Assembly (NCBI GenBank): GCA_954871525.1
Contig: OX940871.1
Span: 17,700,532 to 17,764,531, forward strand
Origin: Parietaria judaica
Lineage: Eukaryota > Streptophyta > Magnoliopsida > Rosales > Urticaceae
DNA length: 64,000 bases
Direction of reading: 5' to 3'
Under the pieces are notes generated by a model. The model was given only the letters and a program-made list of their open reading frames with translations. It searched no databases and had not been told where the DNA came from. Of this stretch, positions 56,321 through 64,000 are shown piece after piece (the first letter of the stretch is position 1; each line of letters begins with the position of its first letter). The translations under genes were made by a program, and so were the position numbers.

Positions 56321-57278
56321 TTGACATCTAAATACAAATCTGTTGAACGTTCCTCATCGATCCTAACCTCAATTATGAGAGCATGGTTCCCTCAAATCGT
56401 AGCGCTTCTAGCGCTTTTGGTCTTCTTGATCGGAGGCGTTTCCGAAACTACGGAGCCGAGAACTCGGTGTAAAGACGGCGAGAGAACTGCGTTGCTGAAG
56501 TTCAAAGAGGGTCTTTACTCTCGCAAGTTGTATCGGGATGGTCGTCTTTACGCTTACGACCCATCGGGGAAACAAGACGCAGGAATTATCCTCTCGAATT
56601 GGGGTGAAGAAGAAGCGAAGAGAGAGTGCTGCGAATGGATTGGAATCCGCTGCGACATGAAACCGGAGGTGTCGTAGCGCTTGATCTCTCGCCAGAGAGC
56701 GTGGGATTAACTGAATTAATGCTTCTCGGAGGTAATAATATCAGTTCTTCGCTAGATGAATTGAGAGATTTGAGCTATTTGGACCTTAGTCGTGTCTTTC
56801 TTCTCGAGATAACCATCCCGAGTTTTGTTGGAAACTTTGCCGGATTAAGGTATCTTAATCTCTCTTCTACTTCCTTATCCGGAGAAGTTCCGGCTCAGCT
56901 CGGAAACCTTTCGAACTTGCAAGTTCTTGATCTCAGCCACAATGAGTTGGACATTGGAAGCCTTTCGTGGGCTTCGCGTCTCTCGTCTCTGCAACGACTC
57001 AATCTTGGCTACACAAACATGGGAGACGCTCGTGACTGGCTTCGAGTAGTCAATAATCTCCCATCTTTGACAAATTTGGCTTTGCCTAACAGTAACCTTC
57101 GTGACGCTTCCGAGTTTTCCGTCCCTAATACATCCTCGAAAGGCCTTGCCTACCTCGACCTTTCTTGGAATTCTGAACTGGCAAATTCGACATTCACTTG
57201 GCTGTTAACTTACAGCCGAAGCCTCGTTCACCTCGACATCTCTTGGTGCCGTTTTGAATTATCGTCTAGTCACGAATT
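56321..57278 (+). pseudogene. LRR receptor-like protein gene, 5' part (frameshifted, interrupted)
   Basis: The start is 56321 or, closer to a clean signal peptide, the internal Met at 56375. A hydrophobic segment (residues 24-40) precedes a plant LRR N-terminal cap: RCKDGERTALLKFKEG at 49-64 and CCEWIGIRC at 103-111. In the A-run at 56660-56662 a single base appears lost: the first frame stops at 56677, while the next frame continues with VVALDLSPE and canonical LRRs (YLDLS, LRYLNLSS, LSGEVPAQLGNLSNLQVLDL). At 57278 a copia element interrupts it in the middle of a repeat. The family is the RLP type that includes fungal-elicitor receptors; specificity is unknown. Confidence 0.85.
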
Positions 57279-57925
57279 TGTTGGGAGAAAGCACAACGCA
57301 ACGGAATCTCAATATCTCCCAATAGCCGCTGAATTATGAAGGCGATAATAATCGAAACACAACCACAAACACGAGACAATTTTAGCGTGGAAAAACCCCC
57401 AAAACGGAATAAAAAAACCACGGGACCCGTAGGCCGCTTAAAATCCACTATAATCAAGAGTGAGGTACAAATTAATTCTTCCCTAGATAAAACTAGAGGC
57501 ATACATCATCATCATCAAGATCGAACACCAATCTCGGATTACAACAAACAAGCAAGAGAAGAATTTGTGAAAAACGTTCTCACAAAACAGCCTCTGGTTT
57601 CCACTCTTCAGACCGACCTAGAAACGTCCAAACCACATCTCCACCGTTCATAACGTACCTCTATGTCTTAGGAACGTTCTGTCCAAAAATCACGACGATA
57701 CAACGGTGAACGAGTGCGCAATGACAATTTTCCTCAGGGTCGACGAAACTGGGCGGAAACCGCGAATTTGCTCTCTTTCTCTTGTTTTGTCTCTCTCCTT
57801 CACTCTTCTATTTCTTCATCTCATCTAAGTCATTTATGACCTAGGCTTCATGGGCCGAGTACATGAATCAATGGGTCAAAAATAACCCACATTGTTGGGC
57901 CTCCAAATAGGAGGGATACCCAACA
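57279..57925 (-). repeat. 3' LTR of the copia element
   Basis: The purine tract (GGTCGGGGGAGTT on the minus strand, 57938-57926) lies immediately inside it. Confidence 0.95.
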
Positions 57926-57940
57926 AACTCCCCCGACCGA

Positions 57941-60900
57941 CTAGTTGGAGGGCAATGTCAACCCGGCAACCGAGCGACAAAACTCAAACTTCCCTCTCGG
58001 CAAAACCTTTGTCAACATATCGGAACCATTGTCATCGGTGTGAATCTTCTCGAGCTCCATCAACTTAGAATCCAATGCGTCACGGATCCAATGATAACGA
58101 ACATCAATGTGTTTCGACCTTGAGTGAAACGAGGAGTTCTTCGCTAAATGAATAGCGCTTTGATTATCACAAAACAAGACATATTTTTCTTGTTTGACTC
58201 CAAGCTCCATTGTAAATTTCCTCAACCACAACAAATCTTTCGCCGCTTCAACGGCGGCAATGAACTCGGCCTCGGTAGTAGAGAGTGCAACACACTTTTG
58301 CAACTTCGATTGCCATGCCACGGCTCCCCCGGCAAAAGTCACCATATGCCCCGAAGTAGATTTTCGATCATCCAAGCTTCCGGCTAGATCCGAATCCGTA
58401 TAACCAACTAATGTAGGCTTCTCGTATCCCAAAGCTAGTCTCAAATTCGAAGTCCCCCGGAGATATCTCATAACCCACTTCACGGCCTCCCAATGATGTC
58501 TTCCCGGATTTGAGAGATAACGACTCACCATTCCCACGGCGTGGGAAATATCCGGCCTCGTACAAACCATGGCGTACATCAAACTACCAACCGCCGACGA
58601 GTATGGAACGTTCTTCATACTTGACTTTTCATCATCGGTAGATGGACATTGTTGGTGGCTAAGCTTGAAATGAGAAGCAAGCGGGATGCTCACCGCTTTT
58701 GCTTCATCCATCTTGAAACGCCGAAGAACTTTCTCGATGTATGATTCTTGAGACAAATACAACTTCTTCGCCTCTCGATGACGAAAAAACTCAATTCCAA
58801 GGATCTTTTTCGCTTGTCCCAAATCCTTCATCGCAAAAGACTCACTCAAAGTCTTCTTCAAATCTTCAATCCGAGCAATGTTCTTTCCGACAATAAGCAT
58901 ATCGTCAACATAGAGCAAAAGGATGATGAAATCACCATCGGAGAAATTGCGCACAAACACACAATGATCGGCATTTGTCATCTTGTAGCCATGTTTAACC
59001 ATCACCGAGTTAAACTTTTTGTACCATTGTCGCGGTGCTTGTTTCAAGCCGTAAAGACTCTTTACCAATTTGCAAACATAGTCTTCTTTACCATTTTCTC
59101 GAAAACCCTCCGGTTGCTCCATGTAAATCTCTTCATGTAAATCACCGTGAAGAAAAGCCGTCTTCACGTCCATTTGCTCAACTTCCAAATCAAGGCTAGC
59201 GGCTAGCCCAAGCACTACCCGAATGGATTGCATCTTCACCACGGGAGCAAAATCTCGCTAAAGTCAATGCCTTTTCTTTGACTAAAGCCCTTTACCACCA
59301 AGCGAGCCTTGAACCGTTTTTGCAAAGTGCTTTCGTCTTGCTTCACACGATAAATCCATCGATTCTTTAACACCTTTTTTCCCTTTGGTAACTTCACCAA
59401 TTCAAAAGTGTTATTCTCACGAAGCGATTGCATCTCATCTTCCATGGCATCCATCCACTCCTTTTTGTTTTCGTCATCCAAAGCTTCTTCAAAGCTTTCG
59501 GGTTCTCCGTCATCGGTGAGAAAGACATATTCGTTCGAGGGGTATCGAACGGAAGGATGTCTAACACGAGTGGACCGCCTCAACTCATTAAAAGGTTGCT
59601 CACTTTCATCTTCATGGCCAACCTCATTTTCAACATCAACAAAATCATTAGGATTTAAATGATTAACATGTAAATCCATACCGTGATTTTCAATTTGTAC
59701 ATCTTCGACAACGGTCGGGGTGGGAGCAAGATTAGTTGGTTCCCCATCAACTAATTCTTTGTCTTCAAAGGTTGGAATTTCTTTCTCAACTTTGTCGATA
59801 TCTTCAATGGTGTAATCTTCCATGAATACAACATCACGACTACGAACAAGCTTTCTTGAAACCGGATCAAAGAAACGATATCCAAACTCATCGAGCCCAT
59901 AACCAACGAATATACATTTCTTGGTCTTGTCATCCAACTTCGACCTCTCATCCTTCGGAACGTGCACATACGCCATGCACCCAAACACTCGAAGATGGTC
60001 GTACGTGACATCTTTACCACTCCAAACACGGCTCGGAACATCAAACTTTAAAGGCACACAAGGTGTGAGATTTAGCACATGTACAACCGTACTCAATGCT
60101 TCTCCCCAAAAGTACTTCGGCAACTTTGATTGAGAAAGCAAACATCTCATTCTTTCAACCAAAGTTCTATTAATTCTTTCGGCCAACCCATTCAATTGCG
60201 GTGTCTTCGGAGGAGACTTTTGGTGACGTATACCTTGCTCTCGGCAATATTCATCGAAAGGACCGATGTATTCTCCCCCGTTATCCGTTCGGATACACTT
60301 GAGCTTTTTCCCCGTTTCTCGTTCAACCGACGCTTGAAACGACTTGAAGGTATCTAACACTTGATCTTTTGTCTTCAAGGTGTAAGCCCAAACTTTCCGA
60401 GAGTAATCGTCGATAAAAGTCACAAAGTAATAAGCACCGCCAAGGGACCGTGTCTTCATCGGCCCACAAACATCGGAATGTACCAAGTCTAACACTTGTG
60501 ACTTTCTCTTTGGTTCAAAAGACCGAAACGATACGCGCCTTTGCTTTCCCGCCAAACAATGCGAGCATCTCTTCAACTTTGCGTTGGAAACTCCAAATAG
60601 TGCATTCTTCTTCACCAAGATTCCCAAACCTTTCTCACTCATATGACCCAAACGTTTGTGCCATAGTTCGGAAGAACTTTCATCTTCGCAAGTGTTGACG
60701 TAGCATTTAGAACTCCCAAATTGCGCGACATACAAATTGGAGCGTCTTTTTCCTCTAGCAATCACCATTGAGCCTTTCTTTAGCTTCCATTCATTTTCCA
60801 AGAAAGAGTTTCCATAGCCTTCATCGTCCAATTTTGAAACCGACAAGAGATTGAACCGAAGGTCCGGAACATGCTTCACATCTTTGAGAACTAGAAAAGT

Positions 60901-61956
60901 GCCATTACTAGTTTCAACACATACATCTCCAATTCCAATCACTTTTGAGTATCCCTTGTTCCCCATGCCGACAATACCAAAATCACCGGCCTTATAAGTG
61001 GAGTAAATATCGCGTCGTGAAGTCCCGTGCGAAGAAGCACCACTATCAACCACCCAACTCGTCTCATCGCGAGATAAATTGACACTTTCTTCATAATCAT
61101 CACAAACGACAAAGAAATCATCAACAATAGCAACATTTTCACTATTGTTACCTTCTTTCTTGACATCGTTGTTGTTGTAGTTAATCTTCTTTCCCTTGCC
61201 TTCATTTCTCAACTTCCGGCAATACTTTTTAATGTGGCCTTTCAAGCCACAATGATGGCACTCAACATTAGCCCATCTATTTGAACCTCCACGCGACACT
61301 CCTCGCGATGCACCACGGTTATTTGAACCCCGGGCATGATTTCTCCCCCTCGACTCGGTAACCAATACCTCGGAATGTGAAGAGGAGCCTTGAGACTTTC
61401 TTCTCATATCTTCATTCAAAATGCTACTCTTTGCCAAATCCATCGACATAATACCATCCGGAGCGGAATTAGACAACGACATCCTAAACGTGTCCCACGA
61501 GTTCGGCAAAGTACCAAGAAGCCACAAACCTTGAATCTCATCATCCAATCTAAGATTCATCGTCGCCATTTGGTTCATAATTCCTTGGAAGTTATTCAAG
61601 TGATCGGTTATTGGCGTACCGTCATGATACTTCAAGGCTATCATTTGCTTGAGCAAGAACATCTTGTTATTCCCGGTCTTCCGTGCATAAAGCTCCTCAA
61701 GCTTCCTCCAAAGGATGTTAGCACGAGTTTCACTAACCACATGGTTCCGAACATTGTCCTCTACCCATTGTCGAATGTACCCACAAACTTGTCGATGCAA
61801 CAAATTCCATTCTTCATCACTTTTTCCCTCGGGTTTCTCGGTAGAGAAAACCGGCAAGTGGAAATGCTTGACAAAGAGCAAGTCCTCCATTTTTCCTTTC
61901 CAAACATTGTAATTGGAACTGTTCAAACTCTCCATTCGTGACGTGTTCGCCTCCAT
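57941..61956 (-). pseudogene. Copia gag-pol, broken by one frameshift
   Basis: The first frame (61956-59236, 906 residues) holds gag ([20 protein letters not shown]), a CCHC knuckle (C233, C236, H241, C246), protease D304 (VVDSGASSH), integrase zinc ligands H433, H438, C464, C467 and catalytic D495, D558, E593, and the start of reverse transcriptase ([20 protein letters not shown]). In the T-run near 59255-59258 one base appears missing; the frame ends at 59236. The rest of reverse transcriptase and RNase H is in the second frame (59242-57941, 433 codons): MDVKTAFLHGDL, YVDD at 111-114, YTDSD at 281-285, and ALSTTEAEF. All catalytic residues seen are normal, so the frameshift is the only clear defect. 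Confidence 0.93.
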
Positions 61957-61977
61957 AGTCGCACAAAATCAAACCAC

Positions 61978-61990
61978 GGCTCTGATACCA
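61978..61990 (-). other. Copia primer-binding site (tRNA-Met type)
   Basis: The minus strand reads TGGTATCAGAGCC three bases from the 5' LTR. Confidence 0.9.
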
Positions 61991-61993
61991 CTT

Positions 61994-62640
61994 TGTTGGG
62001 AGAAAGCGCAACGCAACGGAATCTCAATATCTCCCAATAGCCGCTGAAATATGAAGGCGATAATAATCGAAACACAACCACGAACACGAGACAATTTTAG
62101 CGTGGAAAAACCCCCAAAACGGAATAAAAAAACCACGGGACCCGTAGGCCGCTTAAAATCCACTATAATCAAGAGTGAGGTACAAATGAATTCTTCCCTA
62201 GATAAAACTAGAGGCATGCATCATCATCATCAAGATCGAACACCAATCTCGGATTACAACAAACAAGCAAGAGAAGAATTTGTGAAAAACGTTCTCACAA
62301 AACAGCCTCTGGTTTCCACTCTTCAGACCGACCTAGAAACGTCCAAACCACATCTCCACCGTTCATAACGTACCTCTATGTCTTAGGAACGTTCTGTCCA
62401 AAAATCACGACGATACAACGGTGAACGAGTGCGCAATGACAATTTTCCTCAGGGTCGACGAAACTGGGCGGAAACCGCGAATTTGCTCTCTTTCTCTTGT
62501 TTTGTCTCTCTCTTTCACTCTTCTATTTCTTCATCTCATCTAAGTCATTTATGACCTAGGCTTCATGGGCCGAGTACATGAATCAATGGGTCAAAAATAA
62601 CCCACATTGTTGGGCCTCCAAATAGGAGGGATACCCAACA
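61994..62640 (-). repeat. 5' LTR of the copia element
   Basis: Same ends and length as the left LTR; the six mismatches include AGCGCAACG/AGCACAACG and GGCATGCATC/GGCATACATC. Confidence 0.95.
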
Positions 62641-64000
62641 GAATTTTTTGCGGATATGGATTTTGTTTCGTATCTTAGACTTCCTGGTAACTTTATCGAA
62701 GGCTCGATTCCCGAGTCTTTCGGCAACTTGACTTCCCTCACTCACCTTGGTCTTAGTGGAAACCATTTCAAAGGTTTCGTTCCAGAATCTTTCGGAAATT
62801 TGAGCTCTCTTGAACATATCGATCTCAGCAGCAACATGCTTCGTGGAGAAATCCCGAAATCAATATCGGAAATTCGCACTCTAAATTACTTTGATGCGAG
62901 CAAAAATGACATTAGCGGAGATATATCGGAAAGTATTGGGAAACGGTCAAAGTTGGAGACTCTTGATCTCTCTGAAAATTCCATTGAAGCTGCCATGTCC
63001 GAAGCTCATTTCGCGAAGCTCTCCAGTTTAAGTCACTTGGATTTATCTTCAAATAAGCACATCGTTTTGGATATCTCCTCGGGCTGGATTCCACCTTTTC
63101 AATTGGAGTATATTAACCTCGGATCCTGCAAATTGGGTCCTCGCTTCCCGAGATGGCTCGAGAAGCAGAAGAAGTACACCGTGCTCAACATGTCTCATTT
63201 CGGGATTTCGGATTCTATCCCGAAGTGGTTATGGAATCGCTCTGATGGGTTAAGAATTCTTGATTTATCAAACAACGAGCTAAATGGAACAATTCCCGAT
63301 ATAAAGAACTTCACTTACCAGATGATTCAAATAGATTTGAGTTCGAATCAACTAGAAGGCCCGGTTCCGGTTTTTCTGCTCCAAATCTATGCTCTCAGTC
63401 TCTACCAAAACATATTTTCCGACATAAGTTCCATATGTAATATTTCCATGGTCATACCGCTGGTATTTTTGGACATTTCGCATAACAAATTTACCGGCGA
63501 GCTTCCAAATTGCTGGTCGAATATGAAGAATATGCAAATTCTCATTCTGGGAAACAACAAATTTATAGGAGATATTCCCAACTCCATTGGAGACATGACT
63601 TTGATCGAGACACTACAGCTGGCGAACAACGAATTCTCGGGAAAATTGCCTGCATCGATAGAAAATTGTACCCAGTTGACGGTTTTCAACGTCGGAGGAA
63701 ATAAGCTAACAGGAGAAACACCGACATGGATAGGGGAAAGTTTAGGAAAGCTCGTCGTTCTAAGCCTGCGGTCCAATAGCTTCAATGGAAACTTAAAGAG
63801 AGAGTTATGTCAACTAGAAGAACTTCAATTCTTGGACTTGTCTTCCAACAATCTGTCGAGAGAGATTCCATCTTGTTTCAGTAATTTTACCACAATGAGA
63901 GATTCAACGGGTTACAATGGTCAAATCGTTCAATATTTCAGGGACGGTTTTCCCTCATTGCGGATCTACAACGAAGAGTTGACTGCGCAATGGAAAGGAT
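62641..64000 (+). pseudogene. LRR receptor-like protein gene, continuation (open to window end)
   Basis: After the GAATT duplication the frame resumes in register with the 57278 side and stays open to base 64000. It encodes tandem LRRs (for example LTHLGLSGNHFKGFVPESFG, LSHLDLSSN, LRILDLSNNELNGTIPD, LDISHNKFTGELPNCW, LVVLSLRSNSFNGNL, LQFLDLSSNNLSREIPSCF) and enters what looks like the island region of RLPs (YFRDGFPSLRIYNEELTAQWKG). The C-terminal LRRs, membrane span and short tail, or a kinase, would lie beyond the window, so RLP versus RLK is inferred from style. No lesion was seen in this half. Confidence 0.85.

Larger units (their letters stand above)
57279..62640 (-). mobile_element. Ty1/copia retrotransposon inserted in the LRR gene
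   Basis: A 5362-bp element with 647-bp LTRs (TGTTGGGAG to ACCCAACA on the plus strand), flanked by GAATT at 57274-57278 and 62641-62645. LTRs differ at six positions by eye (about 0.9 percent), younger in proportion than the Ty3 element at 43340. Domain order is gag, protease, integrase, reverse transcriptase, RNase H, as in copia elements; gag and motifs look Tork-like. It lies antisense to the LRR gene. One frameshift in pol makes this copy non-autonomous. Confidence 0.95.

Noticed and set aside
57336..57653. 105-codon ORF, also at 62051-62368
   Set aside because: It lies wholly in the copia LTRs, antisense to the element, and is repeated only because the LTR is repeated.
1..64000. CRISPR array, bacterial operon, organellar or viral genome segment
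   Set aside because: No spaced identical short repeats with unique spacers, no bacterial gene layout; introns and plant retroelements mark nuclear plant DNA.

Overview
This is nuclear DNA of a flowering plant, most likely a dicot. The species cannot be fixed from the sequence. The evidence is an AT-rich background, one intron-containing receptor kinase gene of the plant-only PERK family, a plant LRR receptor-like protein gene, and dense layers of plant transposons (Ty1/copia, Ty3/gypsy, hAT, Mutator-like MITEs, a tRNA-derived SINE). No bacterial-type gene, rRNA, functional tRNA gene or CRISPR array was seen.

Layout. Bases 1-4159 are a near-identical copy of 34037-38194: the end of a solo LTR, a MITE, and the promoter, 5' leader and first ~46 codons of PERK. 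This copy stops inside PERK exon 1 and is joined, through a 34-base re-copied piece of the same exon, to a truncated Ty3-type element (4189-5324). The simplest reading is a tandem duplication of about 34 kb, with the window opening near the end of its first copy. Bases 5325-9184 hold old LTR remnants, a hAT element nested in another hAT element, a 21-bp minisatellite and a diverged tandem repeat. A 2.3-kb solo LTR (9185-11491) follows. From 10417 to 32596 one 7.39-kb unit occurs three times head to tail, almost without differences. Each unit carries the end of that solo LTR, an internally deleted hAT element with a broken ZMYM1/TTF-type transposase fragment and a nested MITE, and four more MITEs. 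The last unit runs into a ~1.1-kb foldback element that a solo LTR has split (32439-35935).

The one apparently intact host gene is PERK: 8 coding exons, 38055-43125, 614 codons. A solo LTR lies in its intron 2, MITE-like sequences lie in introns 1 and 6, and a complete, open-frame Ty3 retrotransposon (43340-48172) begins 214 bp after its stop codon. From 48173 to 56320 there are further repeats: old LTR pieces, a SINE with a 16-bp target duplication, a 2.75-kb solo LTR, a Mutator-type palindromic MITE, another long MITE, and a GC-rich stretch without a recognisable gene. The window ends in an LRR receptor-like protein gene (56321-57278 plus 62641 onward). It carries one frameshift and is split by a young antisense Ty1/copia element (57279-62640), itself frameshifted in pol.

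Nothing here reads as a new multi-gene system. The novelty is structural: a precise, datable stack of insertions, a three-copy array with a 4-bp microhomology junction, and a large inferred duplication with a templated insertion at its junction, both bearing on how a PERK locus was rearranged.
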